Source: Panulirus ornatus (Eukaryota > Arthropoda > Malacostraca > Decapoda > Palinuridae). Taken from it: 64,000 nt of DNA. Where the stretch lies: NCBI RefSeq assembly GCF_036320965.1, contig NC_092257.1, positions 18,491,413 to 18,555,412 of the forward strand, read 5' to 3'. A program made the translations under genes and the position numbers. This document shows, piece after piece, positions 23,691-35,180 of the stretch. The notes below the pieces were generated by a model that was not told where the DNA came from, did no database searches, and saw only the letters and a list, made by a program, of their open reading frames with translations. Every line of letters begins with the position of its first letter. Within the stretch, counting starts at the first letter, position 1.

Positions 23691-23717
23691 AGGTCCTCCT
23701 AAAGCAGTGAGGGGACG

Positions 23718-23806
23718 TGGTCGCACCTCGGTTGGCAGCAAGACTGAGCGCCCCGAGGAGAGACACCACCGCCAGGAGGCCGGCCCCCTTCCAGGTCTTC
23801 CTCCGC
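23718..23806 (-). other. Possible signal-anchor-encoding exon (speculative)
   Basis: On the minus strand, directly to the right of the 28-bp array, one frame reads RRKTWKGAGLLAVVSLLGAL followed by SLAANRG. This is a basic N-region plus a hydrophobic core, as in a signal peptide or type II membrane anchor. An in-frame stop lies a few codons upstream and there is no ATG, so it could only be an internal or partial exon. A CCGAG|GTGCGA site downstream could serve as a weak donor. The frame then runs into the minisatellite. It could equally be chance. Confidence 0.2.
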
Positions 23807-23921
23807 CACCAGGAACGGGCAGCTCAGGGTACAGGTTGTGGACTGGGTCGTCTTAAGAGGTAATGTGTTTAGCCATGTTGGGACACATGTGGGTCTTTCA
23901 GTCACACTGCTGGACTAAAGT

Positions 23922-23922
<1 letters not shown>

Positions 23923-23985
<63 letters not shown>
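23923..23985. repeat. (CT)n microsatellite
   Basis: A pure CT run. Confidence 0.96.
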
Positions 23986-23988
<3 letters not shown>

Positions 23989-24571
23989 AGCACCGTACCA
24001 ATCTTGGACAATGTCTTGAACTGTTTAAGCCTTGACACATCTGATTAAAGACATGAAAAGTGAGTGTAGCAGAGCACGAGGGTTAATACCCCCTGTGCTC
24101 ACAACACAGGCTGAGCAAGTTAGAGCCTATAACCTGTTCTTTATGGTACAGTATCTTCCATTAACACCGAGACGACGAGTCTGCTACCATAACTTGTCAT
24201 TCTAAAGCCATAAGAGGGACGTCGCCTCGTCTCTCGGGTCAAGGTGGGTGTGGATAGCGGTAGAAAGGCCCATACTAGTAACCCAGAGACCTTGGCGAAG
24301 TTAAGCGACAGTATCTAGAGTACTATAACCTTTTAGGGTAATCCTGTTCATTTCTGGCATAACATTAAGGGCTGGGGAGCATAAAGAAAGAACACTTCTC
24401 GCTGTCAAATGCAGGTCTTGTCACGAACCAAGACTGTGGATATATTTCTAAGTTTAGCTCTGCCTTGCTCCATAGGGATCCTGTCATGAAATACACTTCA
24501 GGACGCTCTACGCAAACCTCAGGTCTCTCCCTCCTAAGCAGTTAGTGCCGACATGACCAAGAACTACCGTG
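23986..24571. other. Unassigned DNA
   Basis: No recognised feature. Confidence 0.5.
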
Positions 24572-25145
24572 ACCATAACCTAACTGATCCCTAACCTAAC
24601 CTAACATTATAGCGCCTAACTTAGCAGTACCTAACCTAGCACTACCTATCCTAGCAGTACCTAACCTGGCACTACCTAACCTAGCAGTACCTAACCTGGC
24701 ACTACCTATCCTAGCAGTACCTAACCTGGCACTACCTATCCTAGCAGTACCTAACCTGGCACTACCTATCCTAGCAGTACCTAACCTGGCACTACCTATC
24801 CTAGCAGTACCTAACCTGGCACTACCTATCCTAGCAGTACCTAACCTGGCACTACCTAACCTAGCAGTACCTAACCTGGCACTACCTATCCTAGCAGTAC
24901 CTAACCTGGCACTACCTAACCTAGCAGTACCTAACCTGGCACTACCTATCCTAGCAGTACCTATCCTAGCACTACCTAACCTAGCAGTACCTATCCTAGC
25001 ACTACCTAACCTAGCAGTACCTATCCTAGCAGTACCTAACCTAGAAATACGTAACCAATAAGTACTTAACCTAGCAATTACCTTAATCTGTCAGTCAGTA
25101 CCTGACCTAGCAATACCTCTCCTAGCAGTACCTATCCTAGCAGGG
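24572..25145. repeat. 15/30-bp minisatellite seeded in TTAGG-like repeats
   Basis: Begins with CCTAACCTAACCTAAC (complement of the arthropod telomere repeat TTAGG) near 24591, then a 15-bp unit in two alternating forms, CCTAACCTGGCACTA and CCTATCCTAGCAGTA. Together these make a 30-bp higher-order unit repeated about 16-18 times. Each half still carries a CCTAA- or CCTAG-like core. Both ends decay. Confidence 0.92.
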
Positions 25146-25681
25146 CCTTAAACTTCCCTACGCAGGAGAGGCCCTCCCCCAAGGCAAAGTAATATCCCTA
25201 GGACCCCATACAAAAATATGATCCACGTTATTCATCAAATACCAGACGGAAATCTAATTAGTATGGAGATTCGACACCTTATCAGCACCGTATCTGATAA
25301 CGATCATATCAGTTATCTCTCACAGACGAAACGACACAAGCCTCTCCTGGCCTCGGAACTTATCGCTTTAGAAAACGGGCAGAGGTCCTCTCTCTATTTC
25401 CCCCGGGGCGACTCTGACAGAAATCCATTGGAGGGACGAATGTTATCACACGCCCGGATTCCTTAGCGCGCGCAGACGTGAGGACTGAATCAATGATACG
25501 AACGGCAAAACCTCGTAAGGGCCCGGCCCTTAACCCATTACCCTCAGACATCAAATTCTACTGGCTTAACATGACGGGCGGCTTGCAAGGCCAGTGTGGT
25601 GTGGGGGGGAATGAAATGACTGAAACCAAGAGGTGGGTTACAGGGATACAAGACAGAGGTAACTGTATAAATATTACAGGA
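25146..25681. other. Unassigned DNA
   Basis: A short open frame at 25218-25466 has no recognisable domain. Confidence 0.45.
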
Positions 25682-25710
25682 GGGGGCGGAGCGGGGCGGG
25701 GCGGGGCCCC
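25682..25710 (+). other. G-quadruplex-capable / GC-box tract
   Basis: Four runs of at least four G (GGGGG, then three GGGG) are separated by CGGAGC, C and C. GGGGCGGGG also matches Sp1/KLF-type GC boxes. No associated gene is visible. Confidence 0.6.
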
Positions 25711-25752
25711 CCGGAAACAAATTGCGGGTGGGAGGGGGGTCTCAACCCCAGA

Positions 25753-25756
<4 letters not shown>

Positions 25757-25826
<70 letters not shown>
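25757..25826. repeat. (GA)n microsatellite
   Basis: A pure GA run of about 70 bp. Confidence 0.96.
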
Positions 25827-25828
<2 letters not shown>

Positions 25829-25957
25829 ACAAATTGGGTGCACGGGTCATCGAGGGCACGACCTCAAAATTATCACACGGGCGGAAGAAGGAAAAAGAAG
25901 AGAAAAAACCCCCCACACAACTTGGTGCCATGCCAAGATGTGTGGCGGGGAGTGAAC

Positions 25958-25976
25958 GGGGGGGGGGGGGGGGGGG
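25958..25976. repeat. Poly-G run (G19)
   Basis: Nineteen consecutive G followed by CGCGC. A likely sequencing-error hotspot. Confidence 0.9.
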
Positions 25977-26387
25977 CGCGCTTCCCAAGTCAACATAAAC
26001 GTACGCCAAGTGTGGCAGGTAATGAGGCCAAACCACTACCTCTACACACACACACATATATACGCCACCTTCAGTACGCACGATATACAGACATAATATC
26101 ATCATACGTCATACCTTAACTCTCTTTCCACAACTGATTTCTGGATTAAGATATCATATATGAAAGAGAAAAATAATAGAATGCAAAGACGAAGGTGCTT
26201 CTCAAATGGCCATCTGAAATCAGAGGTGTGTCAGTATAAATGCGTTGAACGAAGGACACATTACGAACAAGTGACACAAAAGGTGAATGAGCCAGGAATC
26301 ATCATCACCCGGTGGCAAAAAGGCGAACCTGAGTGGGTTCATCTCATCAAAAGGTTAGATTTGATGCGTGGTCCACCCGCTCCGCCA

Positions 26388-26391
<4 letters not shown>
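25977..26391. other. Unassigned DNA
   Basis: No recognised feature. Confidence 0.45.

Positions 26392-26440
<49 letters not shown>
26392..26440. repeat. (CT)n microsatellite
   Basis: A pure CT run. Confidence 0.96.
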
Positions 26441-26442
<2 letters not shown>

Positions 26443-26829
26443 ACCAAAGTCCCTTAATTAGGGTTAATTTTCCGATATCACGCTAACCTTTTGAAAGGGA
26501 TATGAAATCCAGTAAGAACCAGATGACCAGAATGTTATCGGGATGCACGAATCAGGAGACTGGATTCGAGTTAGTGAGGTCATTTGACTGTGCGCTCCAT
26601 GCAGACTGGAGGGAACGAGTTGATGCAGAGGTGGTGAGGTCACTGTCTGTAAGGATTAACCACCAGGATAAGGACTTCGAGCACTGTCGATACTTGTACT
26701 TTCTTTTAGGTGAGAGTGATCACTGCCCACGTCCTCTTATAGCCTAGCCAGTGTGATCATCACAAAAGGTAACTCCATGCCAGGTGTTACGATGTCCATG
26801 TTCGTAGGTGATTTACACACCAGTTCGTC
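26441..26829. other. Unassigned DNA left of the 33-bp satellite
   Basis: No recognised feature. Confidence 0.45.
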
Positions 26830-29800
26830 CCCGAATGATGCCTCCTCCTCCAGGAGGAAGTACCCGAATGATGCCTCCTCCTCCAGGAGGAAGTACCCGA
26901 ATGATGCCTCCTCCTCCAGGAGGAAGTACCCGAATGATGCCTCCTCCTCCAGGAGGAAGTACCCGAATGATGCCTCCTCCTCCAGGAGGAAGTACCCGAA
27001 TGATGCCTCCTCCTCCAGGAGGAAGTACCCGAATGATGCCTCCTCCTCCAGGAGGAAGTACCCGAATGATGCCTCCTCCTCCAGGAGGAAGTACCCGAAT
27101 GATGCCTCCTCCTCCAGGAGGAAGTACCCGAATGATGCCTCCTCCTCCAGGAGGAAGTACCCGAATGATGCCTCCTCCTCCAGGAGGAAGTACCCGAATG
27201 ATGCCTCCTCCTCCAAGAGGAAGTACACGAATGATGCCTCCTCCTCCAGGAGGAAGTACCCGAATGATGCCTCCTCCTCCAGGAGGAAGTACCCGAATGA
27301 TGCCTCCTCCTCCAGGAGGAAGTACCCGAATGATGCCTCCTCCTCCAGGAGGAAGTACCCGAATGATGCCTCCTCCTCCAGGAGGAAGTACCCGAATGAT
27401 GCCTCCTCCTCCAGGAGGAAGTACCCGAATGATGCCTCCTCCTCCAGGAGGAAGTACCCGAATGATGCCTCCTCCTCCAGGAGGAAGTACCCGAATGATG
27501 CCTCCTCCTCCAGGAGGAAGTACCCGAATGATGCCTCCTCCTCCAGGAGGAAGTACCCGAATGATGCCTCCTCCTCCAGGAGGAAGTACCCGAATGATGC
27601 CTCCTCCTCCAGGAGGAAGTACCCGAATGATGCCTCCTCCTCCAGGAGGAAGTACCCGAATGATGCCTCCTCCTCCAGGAGGAAGTACCCGAATGATGCC
27701 TCCTCCTCCAGGAGGAAGTACCCGAATGATGCCTCCTCCTCCAGGAGGAAGTACCCGAATGATGCCTCCTCCTCCAGGAGGAAGTACCCGAATGATGCCT
27801 CCTCCTCCAGGAGGAAGTACCCGAATGATGCCTCCTCCTCCAGGAGGAAGTACCCGAATGATGCCTCCTCCTCCAGGAGGAAGTACCCGAATGATGCCTC
27901 CTCCTCCAGGAGGAAGTACCCGAATGATGCCTCCTCCTCCAGGAGGAAGTACCCGAATGATGCCTCCTCCTCCAGGAGGAAGTACCCGAATGATGCCTCC
28001 TCCTCCAGGAGGAAGTACCCGAATGATGCCTCCTCCTCCAGGAGGAAGTACCCGAATGATGCCTCCTCCTCCAGGAGGAAGTACCCGAATGATGCCTCCT
28101 CCTCCAAGAGGAAGTACACGAATGATGCCTCCTCCTCCAGGAGGAAGTACCCGAATGATGCCTCCTCCTCCAGGAGGAAGTACCCGAATGATGCCTCCTC
28201 CTCCAGGAGGAAGTACCCGAATGATGCCTCCTCCTCCAGGAGGAAGTACCCGAATGATGCCTCCTCCTCCAGGAGGAAGTACCCGAATGATGCCTCCTCC
28301 TCCAGGAGGAAGTACCCGAATGATGCCTCCTCCTCCAGGAGGAAGTACCCGAATGATGCCTCCTCCTCCAGGAGGAAGTACCCGAATGATGCCTCCTCCT
28401 CCAGGAGGAAGTACCCGAATGATGCCTCCTCCTCCAGGAGGAAGTACCCGAATGATGCCTCCTCCTCCAGGAGGAAGTACCCGAATGATGCCTCCTCCTC
28501 CAGGAGGAAGTACCCGAATGATGCCTCCTCCTCCAGGAGGAAGTACCCGAATGATGCCTCCTCCTCCAGGAGGAAGTACCCGAATGATGCCTCCTCCTCC
28601 AGGAGGAAGTACCCGAATGATGCCTCCTCCTCCAGGAGGAAGTACCCGAATGATGCCTCCTCCTCCAGGAGGAAGTACCCGAATGATGCCTCCTCCTCCA
28701 AGAGGAGGTACACGAATGATGCCTCCTCCTCCAGGAGGAAGTACCCGAATGATGCCTCCTCCTCCAGGAGGAAGTACCCGAATGATGCCTCCTCCTCCAG
28801 GAGGAAGTACCCGAATGATGCCTCCTCCTCCAGGAGGAAGTACCCGAATGATGCCTCCTCCTCCAGGAGGAAGTACCCGAATGATGCCTCCTCCTCCAGG
28901 AGGAAGTACCCGAATGATGCCTCCTCCTCCAGGAGGAAGTACCCGAATGATGCCTCCTCCTCCAGGAGGAAGTACCCGAATGATGCCTCCTCCTCCAGGA
29001 GGAAGTACCCGAATGATGCCTCCTCCTCCAGGAGGAAGTACCCGAATGATGCCTCCTCCTCCAGGAGGAAGTACCCGAATGATGCCTCCTCCTCCAGGAG
29101 GAAGTACCCGAATGATGCCTCCTCCTCCAGGAGGAAGTACCCGAATGATGCCTCCTCCTCCAGGAGGAAGTACCCGAATGATGCCTCCTCCTCCAGGAGG
29201 AAGTACCCGAATGATGCCTCCTCCTCCAGGAGGAAGTACCCGAATGATGCCTCCTCCTCCAGGAGGAAGTACCCGAATGATGCCTCCTCCTCCAGGAGGA
29301 AGTACCCGAATGATGCCTCCTCCTCCAAGAGGAAGTACACGAATGATGCCTCCTCCTCCAGGAGGAAGTACCCGAATGATGCCTCCTCCTCCAGGAGGAA
29401 GTACCCGAATGATGCCTCCTCCTCCAGGAGGAAGTACCCGAATGATGCCTCCTCCTCCAGGAGGAAGTACCCGAATGATGCCTCCTCCTCCAGGAGGAAG
29501 TACCCGAATGATGCCTCCTCCTCCAGGAGGAAGTACCCGAATGATGCCTCCTCCTCCAGGAGGAAGTACCCGAATGATGCCTCCTCCTCCAGGAGGAAGT
29601 ACCCGAATGATGCCTCCTCCTCCAGGAGGAAGTACCCGAATGATGCCTCCTCCTCCAGGAGGAAGTACCCGAATGATGCCTCCTCCTCCAGGAGGAAGTA
29701 CCCGAATGATGCCTCCTCCTCCAGGAGGAAGTACCCGAATGATGCCTCCTCCTCCAGGAGGAAGTACCCGAATGATGCCTCCTCCTCCAGGAGGAAGTAC

Positions 29801-31108
29801 CCGAATGATGCCTCCTCCTCCAGGAGGAAGTACCCGAATGATGCCTCCTCCTCCAGGAGGAAGTACCCGAATGATGCCTCCTCCTCCAGGAGGAAGTACC
29901 CGAATGATGCCTCCTCCTCCAGGAGGAAGTACCCGAATGATGCCTCCTCCTCCAGGAGGAAGTACCCGAATGATGCCTCCTCCTCCAGGAGGAAGTACCC
30001 GAATGATGCCTCCTCCTCCAGGAGGAAGTACCCGAATGATGCCTCCTCCTCCAGGAGGAAGTACCCGAATGATGCCTCCTCCTCCAGGAGGAAGTACCCG
30101 AATGATGCCTCCTCCTCCAGGAGGAAGTACCCGAATGATGCCTCCTCCTCCAGGAGGAAGTACCCGAATGATGCCTCCTCCTCCAGGAGGAAGTACCCGA
30201 ATGATGCCTCCTCCTCCAGGAGGAAGTACCCGAATGATGCCTCCTCCTCCAGGAGGAAGTACCCGAATGATGCCTCCTCCTCCAGGAGGAAGTACCCGAA
30301 TGATGCCTCCTCCTCCAAGAGGAAGTACACGAATGATGCCTCCTCCTCCAGGAGGAAGTACCCGAATGATGCCTCCTCCTCCAGGAGGAAGTACCCGAAT
30401 GATGCCTCCTCCTCCAAGAGGAAGTACACGAATGATGCCTCCTCCTCCAGGAGGAAGTACCCGAATGATGCCTCCTCCTCCAGGAGGAAGTACCCGAATG
30501 ATGCCTCCTCCTCCAGGAGGAAGTACCCGAATGATGCCTCCTCCTCCAGGAGGAAGTACCCGAATGATGCCTCCTCCTCCAGGAGGAAGTACCCGAATGA
30601 TGCCTCCTCCTCCAGGAGGAAGTACCCGAATGATGCCTCCTCCTCCAAGAGGAAGTACACGAATGATGCCTCCTCCTCCAGGAGGAAGTACCCGAATGAT
30701 GCCTCCTCCTCCAGGAGGAAGTACCCGAATGATGCCTCCTCCTCCAGGAGGAAGTACCCGAATGATGCCTCCTCCTCCAGGAGGAAGTACCCGAATGATG
30801 CCTCCTCCTCCAGGAGGAAGTACCCGAATGATGCCTCCTCCTCCAGGAGGAAGTACCCGAATGATGCCTCCTCCTCCAGGAGGAAGTACCCGAATGATGC
30901 CTCCTCCTCCAGGAGGAAGTACCCGAATGATGCCTCCTCCTCCAAGAGGAGGTACACGAATGATGCCTCCTCCTCCAGGAGGAAGTACCCGAATGATGCC
31001 TCCTCCTCCAAGAGGAGGTACACGAATGATGCCTCCTCCTCCAGGAGGAAGTACCCGAATGATGCCTCCTCCTCCAAGAGGAAGTACCCGAATGATGCCT
31101 CCTCCTCC
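26830..31108. repeat. 33-bp satellite array, about 130 copies
   Basis: The unit joins TGATGCCTCCTCCTCC to AGGAGGAAGTACCCGAA. The array is almost perfectly homogeneous. About ten units carry linked changes (CCAAGAGG for CCAGGAGG with TACACG for TACCCG, some also GAGGTAC); they lie near 27214, 28106, 28700, 29325, 30317, 30415, 30645, 30943, 31009 and 31075, clearly denser toward the right edge. Each unit can fold: TCCTCC, loop TCCA, GGAGGA. Because 33 is divisible by three and the unit is stop-free in two frames per strand, open frames of 1500-1625 codons run through it on both strands (for example with period NDASSSRRKYP or RMMPPPPGGST). Four simultaneous frames argue against any one being a gene. 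Confidence 0.97.
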
Positions 31109-31967
31109 TCCTTCTCTTCCTCCTCCCTCGAGTGGTCATCGGAAGAAACACTTGGCCCACCGCCACCGTCAGGACTGGGAGGGTTACGAGTTTCAGGGGG
31201 AAGGGGGAATCTTTTTTGCGTCCGTTGTCTTTCCTTGGGGGAAGAAGTCTGTGGTTGCCGAGCTGGCAATTTGCCACACAAAAAATCAAAGCTCTTTGAT
31301 GCATCAGCAAATAATCTCTGTGAGAAAAAGTCTTTTTATACCTCCTCTTGCTTCAGTAAATCCTATCTTTTTTTGGACGGTGTATACAAAGGTTCTAATC
31401 TGTCTTTCTCCTTTGAGTTCGAAGCAATTCTTATCACTGTACTTGCGTTCACTTCCACAATTACGATGGTTAATTACCTCTGTAAATGTGTGGGGAATCC
31501 TGAAGTGATTCCCTTCAAGCTCTGCCAGATGGATACCTCAGTCAGTCGAGGGGAAGTATTTCCCACTGACTCCTACAAAATGAAGAAGACGAAAGCCTTC
31601 AAAACCTTAACGAAAACATCATCAATCTAAACACAACATCGATGGGTTATAAAGGGCGAATAGAGACGCCACCAAACGTCTCTCACAAGGTGAAGATACT
31701 ATCTGGAGAGATGGATATGTCAGACTTATATACATCCCATCGCCAGTTCAGTGTTACTGACGTCTGTTATATGAGTATGCGAAGGAGAGAGGCGCGGGTG
31801 ATTATAGTGACTGTATGGTTTGTGTACTGCTGTGGTTTCGTTGTATACTGTTGTAGTCTAATAGGTTGTTGAGTCTGGCGAGTCTTAGGACAACATTCCT
31901 CACGCCACCCACAATCGTCCCTTCCGAAAAACTCGACCCAGAACACCTCCTCGGTTGCTCTTTCCTT
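31109..31967. other. Unassigned DNA right of the 33-bp satellite
   Basis: A plus frame continues from the satellite to 31630, but its unique tail has no recognisable domain. Confidence 0.45.
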
Positions 31968-32032
31968 AAAGCGAACTCAACACAAGGAGATCCATTTTTT
32001 CCTTAAAGCGAACTCAACACAAGGAGATCCAT
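31968..32032. repeat. Tandem duplication (about 32-37 bp)
   Basis: CCTTAAAGCGAACTCAACAC plus AAGGAGATCCAT occurs twice, separated by a T-run. Confidence 0.92.
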
Positions 32033-32065
32033 CTACCATCACAACATAGTGCACGGAGAGCTAGA

Positions 32066-32066
<1 letters not shown>

Positions 32067-32113
<47 letters not shown>

Positions 32114-32135
32114 ACACACACACACACACACACAC
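32067..32135. repeat. (CA)n microsatellite, one interruption
   Basis: A CA run interrupted once by TC at about 32108. Confidence 0.95.
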
Positions 32136-33491
32136 CTTGATGATGCTGTAGTTGCCCAACTCAAGCTGGGCCATAGATACCCACGGGGGTTTGCTCGCCC
32201 CTCACGTTGATAATGAACAGATGAGATGCAAACTTCGCCAGTCAAGGTACTCTCACACCTTGTAATATCATCTACCTTGGCTTGTAAGAGTAGCGAATTC
32301 GGAGGTAATTTCTACCGAACAAGGGGGAAGTGTAAGCGTTTCATCTCCAACAAGGTTCTACTTTACATATTTAGAAAGTATCTTAACTGCCTATTATAAA
32401 AAGAGTTTGAATACTATATAAGTTTTTATAAGTATCCAGTCACTGTGGCTCAACCTTAGGGAACAGTTCACTTATAATGTAGCTTGATTCTTCCTCGTCT
32501 GGTGGCCAGTTCTGGCAGACAGTCCATTTATTAAGTAATTTCTAATGAAAGTCGATCACTGAAAGGACCCAGTCGCTGGAAAACCTTTTTTGGTCCACCC
32601 TGTATCCTCTTCTGCGCCCCGGTCCGCCGCAGGGTGGGTGGGAGAACACAGTCATCTCGCTGATCACGCGGCAAAAAACAAAAATCAATTTCCTCCATCT
32701 TCCTTACTTCCCTCCGCTGCTGCTTCCTGACATGGGTCTCCGTCCTTCTCTCCCTCTCCGGATGGACGTTCTCCCCAACCCACTCCCCTCTGCCTCAGCC
32801 TCTCACGTTACCCTCCCCCGATGCCACTTCCTCCTAGCGGTGAGGAGAGAGAGAGAGGATCCAGAATCAGGTGGCATGTGGCTCGGACAGACCCCCAAAT
32901 CCACCGTCAGTCACCAACGGATCCAAAAATGAGGCCAAGTGTCGCGTCAGAATTGGTCAGTCTGAATTAAACAGGCAAAAGGTATTTTTATTTTTTGGCT
33001 TTGGTGTACACGTCATGCGAAATAGGTATCCACGTTGCTTGACGCATGGTTGTACAACGTCCGTTATGTGATGATGAGAAGTGAGCACTGGAGGGGTGGT
33101 GGAAAAGAGAGAGGGAGAGAAACCTCACCTCACCTCCCTGCAGCTGAAGGGATAGCTGGCGTTGTTTGCCTCCTCATATTCCACACCACAAGTCATATGA
33201 GGCGACATCTGCTTCCCACGACTAACGTTGATTTACCAGACCATATCTCAAACCCGCTCTGAGTTTTAGTTATGGTCCTTCGTCCGTGAAGGCAATTAAA
33301 CGACAGGGTATGTCTCCCTCACCTCAGGACCTTCAGGAGTTGGATGACTGGTGGCCAACAGGTGTTGAAGAGTAATAATCTTTAATATCAGTCTGGCCAG
33401 AGAACGTTAGGTGTGATGAATGGTCCCACTCAATTGCAACTTTCCTGATATATAATGACCGGCCAGACAACGATTCTGAGCGACGCCCTCG
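32136..33491. other. Unassigned DNA
   Basis: The longest stretch here without tandem structure. Short frames only, with no recognisable domain. Confidence 0.5.
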
Positions 33492-33715
33492 TGTGCTGCG
33501 GTGCCACAGGTCGGGTGCTGGTGTGTGTGGACCAGGGACGTGTAATGTGGTGCCACAGGTCGGGTGCTGGTGTGTGTGGACCAGGGACGTGTAATGTGGT
33601 GCCACAGGTCGGGTGCTGGTGTGTGTGGACCAGGGACGTGTAATGTGGTGCCACAGGTCGGGTGCTGGTGTGTGGACGTGGGACGTGACCTGCTCATGTG
33701 CTGCGGCGCCACGAG
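33492..33715. repeat. 49-bp minisatellite
   Basis: GTGCCACAGGTCGGGTGCTG recurs at 33501, 33550, 33599 and 33648 (exactly 49 bp apart), with worn partial copies on each side. Confidence 0.95.
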
Positions 33716-34004
33716 TGTCGGGACCTGGGTACTGATGTGTCAGCGTGGGCACTGGGAAGAGAACTAATCCATTGTTTCCCCCACACACGATATTTCCATA
33801 ATTATTCCCTTATCATCAGCAACTGATGATGGGGAGCTGAGAATGAGAAACAGTGGAGGTATACGTAGCCCTGTAGCTCCCAGTGGAACAGAGGTCTTTA
33901 CCGTAGAGGCAACAGAAGACAGCTGGTTTACAACAGTGTGTTGGGATCAATGTTTAGGAAAGTTGGAGATTCACTGACCCACTTCACGCATTATTCCCAT
34001 TGCC
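33716..34004. other. Unassigned DNA
   Basis: Lies downstream (element sense) of the RT relic at 34005-34885 and may include more of that element, but no motif is recognisable. Confidence 0.4.
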
Positions 34005-34885
34005 CGTGTACAGGGCGCTGTGACACCGTGGTCACGTTAGTCAAAAGGTTCCAGCAAAGTGTCCTTTGCTCCCTTCCATAAATATAATCTATCCGTCGAA
34101 GGTTTCTTTACCTTATTCCCACGTGAAGATCCAGTTTCTTTATGAACCTCCTTTGCCGGACAGTGTCAAATGCTTTCTGGCAGTCTAGATACAGGCAATC
34201 CACCTAGCCATCTCTTTTATCTCAATGGAGCTCACTTTCTCTTAGAAACGTAAGAGGTTCGTTACATATGACCTCCTGTCCATGACACCGCGTTTTCTCT
34301 CACGTAGGTGATTTCCCCTTTGGAAGGAGTCATTCACTTGATTTATGATGATCTTTTTCAGCACTTTACAGACCACGCTCGTTAGAAAGATCAGTCTGCA
34401 AATTCAGCGGATCCTCCAGGTCTCCTTTCTTTGAAAATGGGTATGACATGTGTCCTCCTCCACTCCCTTGGCACTTTACCTTTCTCCAGCGGCATCTTAA
34501 AGAACATTGGAGTCAGTATATCAAATACATCTGCACACATCTTCAGCACACATGGGAAAATTTCATCGGGTCCATGAGCTTTATATGGGTCAAGACACTA
34601 TCGTATACTCTTTATGTCTTCTAGATATTTCATTGCTTCGTAAGACCTCCCCCACTTCATCTCACTGGTGCCACTGGCTATAGTGTCTTCCACTGTCAAA
34701 ACACTTTTGAACTTATCATTCAGTTCCTTGCATATCATTCCATCACCCTCTACAACTCTTCTGAATCCCATTACCCTTGTTGGCTGCTCTGAAACTGGCA
34801 AATTTACTCGTGATGAATTTATGGAAATGTTTTAAGATAATATCCTGCTTCATCCAGAATAAATCCTTTTCAATGTTTCTCTGTT
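34005..34885 (-). pseudogene. Non-LTR retrotransposon reverse transcriptase, decayed N-terminal and palm region
   Basis: The minus-strand translation gives, in order, the successive RT motifs of CR1/jockey-type elements: KFITSK and LNDKFKSVLTVED (spacer before RT); KAHGPDEIFPCVLK (about 34582-34540); KGKVPREWRRTHVIPIFK (about 34480-34427); LTSVVCKVLKKII (about 34385-34345); RRSYVTNLLRF; YLDCQKAFDTV (about 34200-34165); and YIYGREQRT leading to VSQRPVHG, which matches the family's VPQGSVLG box (34002-34025). These blocks lie in different frames, with at least three frameshifts and several stops, so it cannot be expressed. The catalytic xADD box and the C-terminus are not visible. The 5' end in element sense coincides with the (GT)n run at 34890. 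Confidence 0.9.
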
Positions 34886-34886
34886 T

Positions 34887-34889
<3 letters not shown>

Positions 34890-34963
<74 letters not shown>
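34890..34963. repeat. (GT)n microsatellite
   Basis: A pure GT run abutting the start (element sense) of the RT relic. Confidence 0.96.
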
Positions 34964-34965
<2 letters not shown>

Positions 34966-35083
34966 AACTAATGACTGTTTGCCCTTCTTTCTCATGATTC
35001 TTGTGTGATATCTTTAATGTCTTATCCTTTTTTTTTTTCCCCCGACAGGTTCGTTTTCCTTTGCTGAGTAAGCTGTCACCTCC

Positions 35084-35087
<4 letters not shown>

Positions 35088-35178
<91 letters not shown>
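35088..35178. repeat. (GA)n microsatellite
   Basis: A pure GA run of about 91 bp. Confidence 0.96.

Positions 35179-35180
<2 letters not shown>

Noticed and set aside
24250..24320. 5S rRNA-like GCGAAGTTAAGCGA
   Set aside because: Only about a dozen bases resemble 5S. The internal control region and secondary structure are missing.
26830..31108. Ribosome-binding-site-like GGAGG motifs before ATG in the 33-bp unit
   Set aside because: Fortuitous purine runs in a eukaryotic satellite; no bacterial gene context anywhere in the window.
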